Shown: positions 19,391-29,980 of the stretch, piece by piece | Position numbering within the stretch: the stretch's first letter is position 1 | Layout of the letters: every line of letters begins with the position of its first letter | Assembly: GCF_010672525.1 (NCBI RefSeq) | Contig: NZ_JAAHGH010000004.1 | Span: 114,440 to 178,439, forward strand | Origin: Okeania sp. SIO2B3 | GTDB lineage: Bacteria; Cyanobacteriota; Cyanobacteriia; Cyanobacteriales; Microcoleaceae | Reading direction: 5' to 3' | Length of the DNA: 64,000 nt | Notes under the pieces: model-generated | What the model saw: the letters and a program-made list of their open reading frames with translations, nothing else | The model's database searches: none | What the model was told of the DNA's origin: nothing | Translations under genes and position numbers: made by a program

Positions 19391-19592
19391 TAAAATTTCG
19401 GTAAGTGGGAAATCAGCTATTTGACTCCTAGGTCGGAGCTACGCTATTGATAGCTGGATGGAAACTACTTGATGAATTTTCTTTGTAGTCAAAAAAATGT
19501 GTTTTAATTTACGAAAAACTTAAAAAGTAGCCTCACTGGTCTTTTATTCTGGAAAGAGTAGTTGTAATTGACACCGTAAGTGTGAACGACTG

Positions 19593-19835
19593 CTGTATAG
19601 AACCCCTGATAGTATCTTCATAAATACGCAGGTTTTTTGAGCGAGGAGACAGCTATACTGGAGACAGGAGACAACCCACCCCTCGCCCCTCCCCCTCCCA
19701 GGAGGGGAAGGTAAGAGGGAAGATGTGGGGAGAAATAATACAAAAAACACTCCTTGAGATGATTTTCGCTCAAAATTGATGCGCGAAAAGACTTGACTAC
19801 CATAATTATATAGCTATCAAATGGGTTCTATACAG
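19593..19835. mobile_element. Family I repeat, copy 1 (inverse of 57576-58005)
   Basis: The ends CTGTATAGAACCC and GGGTTCTATACAG form a 13-bp inverted repeat. The inside carries a C-rich GGAGGGG patch and GTAGTTTT-type sequence. The reverse complement matches 57576-57730 plus 57910-58005 closely, once a family A element in that copy is removed. No gene inside, and the flanking duplication is not clean. Confidence 0.7.
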
Positions 19836-19930
19836 ACTAGGGTATGATACTGGTAATGTGAAAATCGTGGTTTTAACCAATTTACAACTCCTCAGAAGAA
19901 TCTGCGGGAATTTATATAAAGTAGTTAAAA

Positions 19931-19992
19931 AATTAAGACATTGGTTAATTTATTGAAAATGTAATTTCAAATTAATAACCAATGTCTTAATT
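19931..19992 (-). terminator. Strong hairpin ending the CurT-like transcript
   Basis: AATTAAGACATTGGTTA (19931-19947) pairs perfectly with TAACCAATGTCTTAATT (19976-19992). Read on the minus strand, the stem is followed by TTTTTT, and it lies 14 bases past the stop codon of the CurT-like gene, so it fits an intrinsic terminator. Confidence 0.75.
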
Positions 19993-20005
19993 GTTGGGGC
20001 TTTTT

Positions 20006-20428
20006 TTATTTACTTGATGATTTTTCCCCTAAAAGTTGTTCTTTCCAAGCTTGAAGCTCTACGGATAACTCCTGGCGGTTAGAAGCACGAAGTAGATAGC
20101 GATATATAAACCACCCAGAATAGATAATACCAATTAACTCGAAAGTAGGGGCTAGCAGTGGGATATCATTTAATGATTCGATTACTGCCAACATTACCTT
20201 GAGAGTAACAATGACTCCTAGAATTAAGCCAAGAGTGACAATTGGCTTCTGGTATTGTCCAAAGAAGCCAGATACAATAGCTGGTAGCTCTGATAATATT
20301 TCCAAGACTTGGTTTTTAATATCTTGGAACTGGTCGGATGTTTCTTCAGAATTGGATACTGTAGTTAGAGAACCTGGTTCTGTAGGGCTTACTCCTACTT
20401 CTTTTGTAGTATCTTTTTCTTGTTGCAT
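20006..20428 (-). CDS. CAAD-domain thylakoid protein, CurT-like
   Basis: 140 residues. A polar, acidic N-terminal part (1-40) is followed by an amphipathic helix (about 42-55) and two membrane segments (about 63-85 and 96-114), then a charged C-terminal helix (RQELSVELQAWKEQLLG). This is the CAAD/CURT1 layout: a small thylakoid membrane protein that bends membranes, and in some cyanobacteria the same domain is appended to aminoacyl-tRNA synthetases. Here it is free-standing. A strong terminator follows. Confidence 0.85.
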   Translation of the reverse strand: MQQEKDTTKEVGVSPTEPGSLTTVSNSEETSDQFQDIKNQVLEILSELPAIVSGFFGQYQKPIVTLGLILGVIVTLKVMLAVIESLNDIPLLAPTFELIGIIYSGWFIYRYLLRASNRQELSVELQAWKEQLLGEKSSSK

Positions 20429-20678
20429 AATTTAATGATGTCCCTTCAATTACTAAAGTAGTTATGATAAACATTTGAGTGAATCTTAATGGTCAGTATT
20501 CCAGAGTTTTAGAGGACATGACCTATTCTTCACTCAAAGTTATCTTGATTTTTCAAACATAAACCTAAACTAGAAAATCTGACATTGCAAGAATAATAAT
20601 ATATGGATTTTGCATATTTAGTGGTCTATAATTATTTCTACAAATCTTAAATCCTACATTTCGCACGACGAAATGTAA

Positions 20679-20792
20679 TATCATATCCGGTTAAATACTT
20701 ATAAATAACTACGGAGTCCTCAAGAGTCAGGAGTCAGGAGAGAAAAAGAAGGAAAAGGAGAAGGCAGTTTTTTGTCACAAACGGACATGATA
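20679..20792. mobile_element. Family A miniature element (TSD TAA), copy 1
   Basis: It starts TATCATATCCGG and ends CGGACATGATA, inverted ends with one mismatch, flanked by TAA on both sides (20676-20678 and 20793-20795). It carries a GGAGTCAGGAGTCAGG heptamer run. The rest of the 20429-21143 gap is AT-rich with no gene seen. Confidence 0.8.
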
Positions 20793-21143
20793 TAACACAT
20801 TAAATTATAAAAATTTAAGAGTAAGTATTGAGAGTAAAGAAAAAAAGTTCTAATACTCCTATGTTAGAGAAGAGTATTGGAGAAGAAACCTGAGTAGTCC
20901 ATATTATTAAGGCCATTGTATCGAGTCTGAGTCACAAAAAATAGGTTTGATACTTTTGTTTTCCTAGTTTCAGGATTTTTTAAAATATCTACGCCAAATA
21001 TCTTTTGTGCAGGTTTCTATTTTAGTAAGATTTGTTCAAAATTTACTATTTCTTTTCCACAACTATTTTCTGTTCTAATTTAAGTTACTTATTTAAGTTC
21101 TGAAATTTCATGAAACATTTCCATATATTGAATTCCTATATTT

Positions 21144-23420
21144 CTATAGATTAACTTTGGGTCTAAATTTCCTTAAACGCAAAGCATTACTTACTACAGA
21201 AACAGAACTAAAAGCCATTGCTGCACCAGCAATCATTGGATTTAATAACCAACCAAAAAAGGGATATAAAATACCCGCAGCAATAGGAATACCCAAAACA
21301 TTATAAATATAGGCAAAAAATAGATTTTGACGAATATTTTTCATAGTGGCATGACTGAGTTGAATTGCCGTAACAATTCCCCATAAATCTCCAGAAATTA
21401 AAGTTAAATCACTAGCTGACATTGCCACATCTGTACCTGTACCAATAGCAATTCCTACATCTGCTTGAGCTAATGCTGGAGCATCATTAATTCCATCTCC
21501 TACCATCGCGACGATTTTATGTTTTTGTTTTGAACTATTTCTTTCTTGTTGAATAGATTGAATAATATTAGCTTTTTGGTCGGGACGTACTTCAGCAAAA
21601 ATTCTTTTAATACCGACTTCAGAGGCGATCGTTTCTGCTGTTTTTTGATTATCTCCTGTTAACATTACTACTTCTAATCCCATTTTTTGTAGAGCTTTAA
21701 CTACATCCCCAGAAGATGGTTTAATTGCATCAGCAATTCCAATTAAACCTTCAATTTTTCCGTCAATAACTATTAAAGCAGTAGTTTTTGCTTCACTTTC
21801 CCATTGTTGACGATTTAATTGTAAAGTTTGAGTATCAATTTTCAACTCATCCATCCATCTTTGTGTACCAATTTGTACCAACTTTCCTGATACATTTCCC
21901 TGTACTCCCATTCCTGCTACTGCTTCAAAATTAGTCACTTCAGGCAAAGGATTTTGTACTCCTTGAGATTGAGCATAATTAACAACAGCTTCCGCTAAAG
22001 GATGTTCTGAATTTTTTTCTAAAGCAGCAGCTATTGCTAATAGTTCCATTTCGTTATTATTAGCGACACCTTTAACCGTAATATAGTTAGTAACACTAGG
22101 TTTTCCTTGAGTAATTGTTCCGGTTTTATCACAGACAATGGTAGTTAATTCATGTGCTAATTCTAAGCTATCTGCACCTTTAATTAACACTCCATTTTCT
22201 GCTCCTTTTCCAGTACCAACCATAATTGAAGTGGGAGTAGCTAAACCCAAGGCACAAGGACAAGCAATAATTAAAACTCCTACCGTAGTAATCATGGCAA
22301 GAGTTACATTTCCCATGGTATTAAACCAAATAATAAAGGTAAAAATAGCAATAGCAATTACTGCGGGAACAAACCATCCAGTTATTTTATCTGCTAATTT
22401 TTGAATAGGTGCTTTACTACCTTGAGCATCTTTTACTAACTGTACAATTTGGGCTAATACTGTATCTTTACCAACTTTTGTGGCTTTAAATTTAAAACTT
22501 CCTGTTTTATTAATTGTTGCTCCAATTACTTCATCTCCTAGTTGTTTTTTCACAGGAATTGCTTCACCTGTCACCATAGATTCATCAATAGAAGATTCTC
22601 CTTCTACAACTTCACCATCTACAGGAATTTTTTCCCCAGGACGGACTAAAATTACATCTTCTACTGCTACTTCTTGAATAGGAATATCACTCTCTTTTCC
22701 ATTACGAATAACTCTAGCGGTTTTTGCTTGTAAACCCATTAACTTACGAATAGCTTCTGAAGTTTTTCCTCTAGCACGATTTTCCAATAATTTTCCTAAA
22801 AGTAGAAGGGTAATAATAACTGATGAAGCTTCATAATACACTTCTGGTTTTAAGCCTTGAGTAATAAAGAAATTGGGGTTAAAAGTAGCAAATAAAGAAT
22901 ATAAATAAGCAGCACCTGTTCCTAAAGCAACTAAAGTATTCATATCAGCAGTATGATGTTTAAATGCTTTAAATGCTCCAATAAAAAAGCTTTGACCACA
23001 CCATAACTGTACAGGTAAACTCAAAAATAATTGCACCCAAGAATTATGCAGCCAACTAGGAAAAAAAGGAATATGTAATCCTGTCATTGCAGGTAGGGAA
23101 CCAATGAATAAGAAACTACTAATAATTCCCCCCAAAATAACTTTACGAATTAACTCTTTTTCTTCAGCTTCCCTAGCTTTTTTTTCAGTATCTTCTTCTG
23201 GTTCAGATTCTGCAAAAGCATGATAACCAGCTTCTCTTACAGATTCTTGAATATGAGTTAAATTAGTTTTTTGAGAATTATAAGAAACTGTAGCTTGAGA
23301 GAGGGCAAAATTAACATTACATTCCATAACTCCTGATACTTCTTTAATTGCTTTTTCAACTCTATTTGCACAAGAAGCGCAACTCATTCCCTGTAGACGA
23401 ATACGAATAGTTTCCATCAC
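21144..23420 (-). CDS. Copper-translocating P1B-type ATPase
   Basis: 758 residues. The N-terminal heavy-metal-binding domain has GMSCASC (Cys14 and Cys17). Eight membrane segments are suggested, with the transport motif CPC in [13 protein letters not shown], the phosphorylated Asp in [10 protein letters not shown], and the hinge [20 protein letters not shown]. These define a Cu(I) pump (CopA/CtaA/PacS family). Cyanobacteria usually have two: CtaA for uptake across the plasma membrane and PacS in thylakoids. Sequence alone does not decide which this is, so no symbol is given. ATG start; no CopZ/Atx1 chaperone gene adjoins. Confidence 0.93.
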   Translation of the reverse strand: MMETIRIRLQGMSCASCANRVEKAIKEVSGVMECNVNFALSQATVSYNSQKTNLTHIQESVREAGYHAFAESEPEEDTEKKAREAEEKELIRKVILGGIISSFLFIGSLPAMTGLHIPFFPSWLHNSWVQLFLSLPVQLWCGQSFFIGAFKAFKHHTADMNTLVALGTGAAYLYSLFATFNPNFFITQGLKPEVYYEASSVIITLLLLGKLLENRARGKTSEAIRKLMGLQAKTARVIRNGKESDIPIQEVAVEDVILVRPGEKIPVDGEVVEGESSIDESMVTGEAIPVKKQLGDEVIGATINKTGSFKFKATKVGKDTVLAQIVQLVKDAQGSKAPIQKLADKITGWFVPAVIAIAIFTFIIWFNTMGNVTLAMITTVGVLIIACPCALGLATPTSIMVGTGKGAENGVLIKGADSLELAHELTTIVCDKTGTITQGKPSVTNYITVKGVANNNEMELLAIAAALEKNSEHPLAEAVVNYAQSQGVQNPLPEVTNFEAVAGMGVQGNVSGKLVQIGTQRWMDELKIDTQTLQLNRQQWESEAKTTALIVIDGKIEGLIGIADAIKPSSGDVVKALQKMGLEVVMLTGDNQKTAETIASEVGIKRIFAEVRPDQKANIIQSIQQERNSSKQKHKIVAMVGDGINDAPALAQADVGIAIGTGTDVAMSASDLTLISGDLWGIVTAIQLSHATMKNIRQNLFFAYIYNVLGIPIAAGILYPFFGWLLNPMIAGAAMAFSSVSVVSNALRLRKFRPKVNL

Positions 23421-24102
23421 AACAACCTCAATATTTGTAAGGAAGATTAACTCTTTGATCTAATGTTATACAGCTCAAACTTATCGAGCGTTAAAATTCT
23501 TCTGATTTTCTTTTCTTTCTAGTGGGTTAATTATCTGATTAGTATTTCTAGTCCGATTATTATTCAGTTGTCAGCATTCAGCTATTAGCAGTCAGCTAGA
23601 GCGCAAATAATGAATAATTTTTACTAAGGTTAAAGGAGTGTAGTTTGATAGCAACTTTTAATTCTCTCTCAATCTATCAATTGCTTTTACCTCCCCCTCT
23701 CATTAATAGCTAATAACTGATGGCTGTTTGCGCAGCATTCCGCAGGAAATGCTTACACTCAGTTTACCTATTGAGTAGAAAATACTCATCATTTTCTATT
23801 TTTTTTAAGGGTTATATTTGCCATAATTTTTGACATTTATTCATTATTATTTTGCTGATAATAAAAAATTACTACACAGGGCAATTTGTATGTTTTCTAA
23901 TATCTTTTTATTCTCTAACATAGCAATCTTAAATCATTCGCTATCGTTTTATTGCTTCGGTGTTTCTCCCATACCTGTTTCCTATTCCCTATTTCCTAAA
24001 ATCTACAATATCTCGCAACTCAAATAAGATTACTATATAAATGTATAGCACTACGCAAATAGGTTAAGGCAATTATAAACACTCAAACTCAGTCAGGGGT
24101 TA
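23421..24102. other. Gap upstream of the copper ATPase
   Basis: It should contain the promoter of the ATPase gene at its left end. The rest shows only AT-rich sequence and short pieces such as TTTGCGCAGCATTCCGCAGG (near 23727), which is also found near 46380 and 54148. No gene seen. Confidence 0.5.
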
Positions 24103-24469
24103 TATCATGTTCCCCCTCCGGGGGAGCTACGCTAACGGACAGGTTAGTTATAAATAAAATTTAAGGACTCACAGTACCGACGGTACTAAAAAAATCATGA
24201 AATTCTTTTTACCGAAAAATTGTGGTTTAAAGCCTCCCCTTTTAAGGGGATAATAAAAAAAAATTTTCATTATTAGTCAATCCTCTTCTTTTCAAGGAGA
24301 GGTAATTATTCATTATTCATTATTCATTATTCATTATTCATTATTCATTATTCATTATTCATTATTCATTATTGAATGTTCTCTAATATTTCTTCTTTTT
24401 CTCCTTTCTTCCCTCCTGACTCCTGAGGACTCGCGACAGTTATTTATAAGTATTCAACCGAACATGATA
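24103..24469. mobile_element. Family A miniature element (TSD TTA), long copy
   Basis: The left end TATCATGTTCC and right end CCGAACATGATA are degraded versions of the family A ends, with TTA directly repeated outside (24100-24102 and 24470-24472). The inside holds nine or so copies of the ATTCATT heptamer (24303-24373) and a C-rich palindrome. The rest of the gap to 25057 is AT-rich and gene-less. Confidence 0.7.
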
Positions 24470-25057
24470 TTACTTCTGACTTCTGACTTGCGCGTAGCGC
24501 TATATTGCCACTTAAATATGAGTTTAAGATGAAATCAGTTGGCTAAAATATAGAACAAGGTATTGAAAATTTTTTACTACAAAATTTACATAAAATTAGA
24601 GTCGTTCAACAATTAAGAATTAATAATTATCTCTCCTTGAAAAGAAGAGGATTGATGAGGATAACTCCCCATCCATCGACCGTTTTTTCTCCTTTAAAAG
24701 AGAGGCTTTAAACCTTAATTCTTCGTTAATCAATTCTGTCTAGGTATTTCTATTTGATAGTCAGCTTATAGGTAGAAAAAATTATTTTTAGATTGACTGC
24801 TCAAACACACAAATATATTTTATTTTATCTTCCCTCAGTACAGATATTAATCTAAAAATAAAATAGTATTTGACTATGCTAAAAAAAATGTTGTAGATAC
24901 TTACTTTCAGAATGAATAATTCTCATATCATTTGACACAAAAAAGCATTTTTATCACATGAAAATAATTGAGGTTTATGCTAGACTCAAAAAAAGTAAGA
25001 AGTAAGCATTTAGCTGAATGCTTACAGTAATAAAGCACAATCATATTAGATTTCGAC

Positions 25058-25684
25058 ATGAATAATCCTAATAATCCTGCTGTTTCCTTTCATCATGTAA
25101 ATAAGATTTATCCTAATAAAACTATTGCTTTGCAAGACATAAGTTTTACAATTAATCATGGTAAATTTGTAACTTTTGTTAGTCCCTCTGGCTGTGGAAA
25201 AAGTACAGTATTGCGATTAATATCAAAATTAAGCGAAGTTAGTTCAGGAAAAATTGAATCAAATATAGACCGGGATAAAAATGAATTAGCTTTTGTCTTT
25301 CAAGAACCAACTTTAATGCCTTGGTCTAACGTCATTGATAACGTAAATTTACCTCTAAAATTAACAGGAAAATCTCTCAGAGAATCTCGAACAATAGTAC
25401 AAGAAGCAATTAATTTAGTAGGATTAGATGGTTTTGAACGTTCTTATCCACGACAATTATCAGGTGGTATGAAGATGCGAGTTTCTATTGCTAGAGCATT
25501 AGTAACTCAGCCAAAAATTGTTTTGATGGATGAACCTTTTGGAGCTTTAGATGAAATGACTCGCAGTAAACTGAATAGCGATCTATTAAGGGTATGGCAA
25601 GAACGAATAAAGACTTTAGCCTTTTTATGGTCGAAAAAAGTACCTGGTTTTCAGCTCTTCACGCCCAAAAAGTTAGTATTTTAG
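25058..25684 (+). pseudogene. Truncated ABC transporter ATPase (nitrate/sulfonate/taurine type)
   Basis: 208 residues against about 250 for the family. It has a P-loop near residues 42-51, signature LSGGMKMRVSIARAL and Walker B IVLMDEPFGALDE. Two defects are visible. The first Gly of the P-loop is Ser (SPSGCGKST, codon AGT). After LLRVWQERIKT the protein runs into family C repeat sequence, so the D-loop His region (usually VTHS) and the C-terminal end are missing and replaced by about 20 unrelated residues. No permease or binding-protein gene lies next to it. The family is the SsuB/TauB/NrtD type; the substrate cannot be told. Most likely not functional. Confidence 0.8.
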
Positions 25685-25877
25685 GCGCATAGTTGGGCAG
25701 AACAATTTTGGGACAAAACGCCCGCTCCTACCTCCTCGCTCCCGAGCCATTTCTCCCCTCCTGGGAGTGGGAGGGGCTAAGGGTGGGTTGTCTCCTGTCT
25801 CCCCCTCCCAGGAGGGGGAGGGGCTAAGGGTGGGTTGTCTCCTACCCCTACTAAAAGACTAGTGAAGCGCAAACCCT
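25610..25877. mobile_element. Family C element, left-truncated copy inside the ABC gene end
   Basis: From about 25610 the sequence matches the inner part of family C in reverse (TTTAGCCTTTTT, then AGTATTTTAGG, GGGACAAAACGCCCGCTCCT) and ends GCAAACCCT at 25877, followed by AATT. The outer left end (AGGGCTTGCTGATTA) is missing, so the junction with the ABC gene is probably an insertion followed by deletion. Confidence 0.65.
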
Positions 25878-26020
25878 AATTATCCGGATACTACACGATC
25901 CCTTCTTCAATAGTTATGTCTGGTGATAAAATTCACAGACAAACTAAAAAGTTAATCAAGTTAAGAAGTCTTATTTTTGACTTTTGATTTGCTATTAAAC
26001 CCTATCTATCAGGAGAAAAA

Positions 26021-26341
26021 ATGTCTGATTTTATGGATTTTTTGAAGCATAAATATGCTTATGTTGCCTTGGGAGAATTTAAACCAGGAAAGTTTGAAGA
26101 AGCAAGAGAACTTTATGAAAAAGCAGTTGCTAGCTATAACGAAGGTTTTAAGGGAGCTTATTTATTGCAGTTGCCAGGAACAGATAAAGGTATTGCCGTT
26201 ATTTTTTGGGAAGGCGTTGAAGATATGGATGCTAATCAAACTGATGCTTATAAAGCGGCATTGGAACAAATGTCACATTTATTTGCTAAACCACCAGAAA
26301 CTAACTTTTATGAAACTGTCACTGAGATATTGCCAGAGTAA
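26021..26341 (+). CDS. Small protein of the dimeric alpha-beta barrel type
   Basis: 106 residues with an AGGAGA site before the ATG. The layout of strand (YAYVALGEFKPGK), helix (FEEARELYEKAVASY), strand (GAYLLQLPGTDKGIAVIFWEG), helix and strand resembles antibiotic-biosynthesis-monooxygenase-like (ABM) ferredoxin-fold proteins, but no catalytic residue can be assigned. A family A element follows the stop codon directly, and its TAA duplication includes the stop codon itself. No operon partner. Confidence 0.65.
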   Translation: MSDFMDFLKHKYAYVALGEFKPGKFEEARELYEKAVASYNEGFKGAYLLQLPGTDKGIAVIFWEGVEDMDANQTDAYKAALEQMSHLFAKPPETNFYETVTEILPE

Positions 26342-26579
<238 letters not shown>

Positions 26580-26871
26580 TAATACCAAATTCAAAAAAGG
26601 TAGTTACATCTTAATTTGTGATTTATTCCTAAAAGAAAAAATTATAAATTCCATAAATTCTAAAATTTTCACCTTTTTTCCTCTTGAATATTTATGTTTT
26701 TCTTTCCCTGTTGCCTGTTCCCTGTTCCCTGTTCCCTGTGTCGTCACGCTTTGCAATATTTTATGAAATTGGTATAATTGGGTAGATCAGGATAATTTTT
26801 TGTCAATTTAACTAGACAAATTTTGCCTTTAATATCTTGGCAATTAGACGAATTTTTCTCTGCATTCTAAA

Positions 26872-26901
26872 TTGGGGAATAGACTTTTTCTATCCCCCAA
26901 C
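26872..26901. terminator. Hairpin after the VIT/VWA gene
   Basis: TTGGGGAATAG pairs with CTATCCCCCAA around a short T-rich loop, 10 bases past the stop of the VIT/VWA gene. The T-run after the stem on the minus strand is weak (TTTAG), so termination is likely but not certain. Confidence 0.45.
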
Positions 26902-26910
26902 TTCTTAATA

Positions 26911-29334
26911 TTAGGAACTAACTTTGATTGTAATCTGAATCTTATTTGCAGCAGAGGGAACACGCCATTTTAATAGCGATCGCTTAATTTCCTCTACAAT
27001 TTTTTTATCCTTCAAAGTGGAAACTTCATCATCTAAAATTACTCGAAGTACGCGATCGCCTTTTACCTGCAATTCCAAAACTATTTCACCATGAATATTT
27101 GGCGGTAAATTCACATTCTGTAGATGCTGTTGCAGATTTTTTTGCCCTGCTGCATCTAACCCGATAACTTGGATAATTTCCAAAGGAGCATCAGTTGACT
27201 TGCTTGAAACTTCTTCATCTATATCGTCTAGAACGATATCATCATCTGCATCTGAAAAGAGATCGATATCATCTTCTTCATACATACCGGAATCGATAAA
27301 ATCACCTGCGCCGAGATCGTAAGACAATTCAATTGTTTCGGGAATTGTAATCGCTCTTTCCATTTCTTGCTCCATCCAATTTGTTGCTTGAGGTGCTGAT
27401 GCTTGTATATTTTTACTTGATCGCTTCTTTAGGCTAGCATTTGAATATGACATACTGTGAGCTGCATATTTGTGTACTTGAGGTATTGGAGATGCTGCAC
27501 CAAAAATTCCCTCATAACTCACTCCCTCTGCCATTTCCACAGGAACTTCCATCGAAATACTCTTACCACCAGGTTCAACTCGCACCTCTTGACTCACCGC
27601 AACAAACGCCGTATATTCTGACAACAATTGATAACTTAAAGCAGTCTCCGTCACCTCCTTTACCATCGACTTCTTATCATAATCAAACATCTGATTCATC
27701 AAATGCTTAATCTTTTGCCTGGCCCAAATTTGAGCAACTGCCATATTACCACTCTCAGCAAAATGAATATCGAAAGTCTGCTGATAAATTTCCCCACCAG
27801 CAGCAATACCATTAACCTGTAACTCACCTCCTACAGCATCCTGTTTGTACCCAAATAAAACCAAAGGTTGCTCGGCAAACAAATCTGGAGTTGTCACCGG
27901 ATAAATTTCTGGTACTTCACCCCAACCATTCCACTCAACCTCAATTTGAGTCAATACTGGATTATTAATTTGCTGAAAAAATTTCTCTGCTACTTCCTCA
28001 GTCGGTTCATCCTGTCGTACAACCCTAGCAATACCCTGCCCAATTTCTGCCAAACGGTTAATCAAATATCGATTTACCGAACTACCCACACCAAAACTAT
28101 AAAGTCGGTTGCCTGGTTGGAGTTTGTCTTGCACTTCTGCCAATACTGCCTTTTCATTGCCAATATAACCATCGGTCAACATCACAATACTCCGTAGTCT
28201 TCCCGCAGGTGGAGGCGGAAATTGCAAAACTTCCTGGATGCCATTAAGTAATTCAGTGCCACCATTTGCAGTTAATCTGTTGATATAGTTAATTGCAGTG
28301 GCAATATTTTTAGGTGTATTCGGTAGAGGTTGTTCTGACAGTTTTCTGGCAGTATTGGCAAAGTCGATAATTGTGAAAGTGTCGTTGGGGTTAAGTCCGT
28401 GAATAAAACGGCGCATCAATTCCTGACATTTCAACAATGGTTCTCCCCTTTGGGAACCGGAAGTATCCATCAGGAAAACAACATCTTTCGGCACAATTTC
28501 ATCACTGCGATACCGTAAAGCGGGAATTAGATAAACGGCAAAATATCCGCCACGTTGGTCTGCTTGAGTTAATACTGTTGCTTTGGTATGATTGCTAGCA
28601 ACTTGATAGCGGAGAATGAAGTCTTTATTTGGGATGGTGTCTTCATTTCCTAATTTAACCGTAACAATTTCTCTTCGCTCAGATGTTTGAATTTGGTGGG
28701 ATGTAGAATTAACCTGGAAAATTGGCATCCCACAGTCTATTTCTACTGTCATACCAATATCATGTCCTGAACGAGTCGCCGGGGGAACTATTGGCGGTGT
28801 AATTTGACTAGCATCGGGAACTTGGTCTGTATCGCCACTTCCATCTATAGGTGTTCCGGGAATATAGCGAGGTCCGACTACCATGGGAAACACAAATTCA
28901 TAGTCCCCACCTTCAAATTTGAGGGAGTCTGTATAGCGAATAATCACATCTATTTGTTCCCCTGGTTTAATATTTGCCAGAGACTGAGTGAAAATATTAT
29001 CGCGCTGTTGTTCGAGTAACCCCGCAGTGCGACCTTGTTGTTTAGCTTGTTGATAGATTTTTTTTGCTTCTTCTCGTTTTTTGATATTGCCTTTGATTAA
29101 GCGATCGCCGATTTTGATTTCCATTTCATCGACTGCTGCTTCGTCTGGTAGTGGGAAGACATAAGTTGCTTCTAGGGGTTCGGTGAATGGGTTTTCAAAT
29201 TGTTGAGTAACTTCTACCCTGGATAGGTTGCCCGCTATTTTGGCCTTAACTTCCGTGTGTTTGAGCGGAAAAGTCAGTTTCTCTTCTGAGGATAGAATGT
29301 ATAATCCAGTTATAGTTGGTATGGTTGCAGACAT
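26911..29334 (-). CDS. VIT and von Willebrand factor A domain protein
   Basis: 807 residues. The N-terminal VIT domain (about 5-135) carries VTQQFENPFTEPLEATYVFP, and a VWA domain (about 275-450) has the metal-binding MIDAS sequence DTSGS near residue 288, followed by a later Thr and a DG motif. The C-terminal half has an acidic low-complexity stretch (about 690-720, DDIDLFSDADDDIVLDD) and a final small beta domain (about 735-805). Such proteins resemble inter-alpha-trypsin inhibitor heavy chains and are common in cyanobacteria; their role there is unknown. There is no signal peptide. ATG start; stands alone. Confidence 0.85.
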   Translation of the reverse strand: MSATIPTITGLYILSSEEKLTFPLKHTEVKAKIAGNLSRVEVTQQFENPFTEPLEATYVFPLPDEAAVDEMEIKIGDRLIKGNIKKREEAKKIYQQAKQQGRTAGLLEQQRDNIFTQSLANIKPGEQIDVIIRYTDSLKFEGGDYEFVFPMVVGPRYIPGTPIDGSGDTDQVPDASQITPPIVPPATRSGHDIGMTVEIDCGMPIFQVNSTSHQIQTSERREIVTVKLGNEDTIPNKDFILRYQVASNHTKATVLTQADQRGGYFAVYLIPALRYRSDEIVPKDVVFLMDTSGSQRGEPLLKCQELMRRFIHGLNPNDTFTIIDFANTARKLSEQPLPNTPKNIATAINYINRLTANGGTELLNGIQEVLQFPPPPAGRLRSIVMLTDGYIGNEKAVLAEVQDKLQPGNRLYSFGVGSSVNRYLINRLAEIGQGIARVVRQDEPTEEVAEKFFQQINNPVLTQIEVEWNGWGEVPEIYPVTTPDLFAEQPLVLFGYKQDAVGGELQVNGIAAGGEIYQQTFDIHFAESGNMAVAQIWARQKIKHLMNQMFDYDKKSMVKEVTETALSYQLLSEYTAFVAVSQEVRVEPGGKSISMEVPVEMAEGVSYEGIFGAASPIPQVHKYAAHSMSYSNASLKKRSSKNIQASAPQATNWMEQEMERAITIPETIELSYDLGAGDFIDSGMYEEDDIDLFSDADDDIVLDDIDEEVSSKSTDAPLEIIQVIGLDAAGQKNLQQHLQNVNLPPNIHGEIVLELQVKGDRVLRVILDDEVSTLKDKKIVEEIKRSLLKWRVPSAANKIQITIKVSS

Positions 29335-29570
29335 GAATTTCTATGCTCCTAATAGCTATAGATTTTTTTTGTAGTATTTTAATTCTTCTTGTAACACATC
29401 CTAACAATAATTGTCTGTTAAGAATTGTGTTTTATAATTGTCACCCTAAAAATATAGGTTCAGTAGCTGTTGCTTGCTAACACCAAAAAATATAGACTAT
29501 CCTAGATAAACATCTACAAAATGTCTAGGAGGGGTGAGTCCCCATCTTCCCACCTCCCCTTTCAAATTGA

Positions 29571-29654
29571 TGAACCACATCTTCACACATCAAACCTTGT
29601 AGGGACGTTCCATGGAACGTCCCTACTGTGGTCTACCCAAATGAAAACTGCTGT
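29571..29654. repeat. Palindromic inverted-repeat unit, copy 2
   Basis: Reverse-oriented partner of 26463-26565: the same perfect 28-bp palindrome at 29599-29626, with the flanks TTGATGAACC and GAAAACTGCTGT. It may form a strong hairpin when transcribed. A run of CTCCCTA heptamers follows at 29799-29828. Confidence 0.7.
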
Positions 29655-29850
29655 AATTGTAATTAAACAAACTGGATATAAAAATAGGTAGATGATTTCC
29701 AAATATCCCCTACCTAATATTTATTAGACATCTGGTGATAATCAAAAATAAAATCAATTATTGCACATAAATTATCAATTATTTTTCCCTACTCCCTACT
29801 CCCTATTCCCTACTCCCTACTCCCTACTTCCTTTTTTCCGGAGATATTTA

Positions 29851-29939
29851 CAGGATTTACGCACGGATAGTAAATCAAGAGGGCGAATGCCATTCGCCCC
29901 TACATATGGCGTCTTCAAGGTTGATTTGCGTAAGTCCTG
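29851..29939. mobile_element. Small inverted-repeat element, copy 1 (TSD ATTTA)
   Basis: It begins CAGGATTTACGCA and ends TGCGTAAGTCCTG, with a GGGCGAATGCCATTCGCCC hairpin in the middle. ATTTA is repeated on both sides (29846-29850 and 29940-29944). A second copy is at 36271-36383. It lies just downstream of the 442-residue membrane protein gene. Confidence 0.65.
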
Positions 29940-29980
29940 ATTTATTTATAGCAAAAAACGGTTGTGTATCCTTGGTAAAA

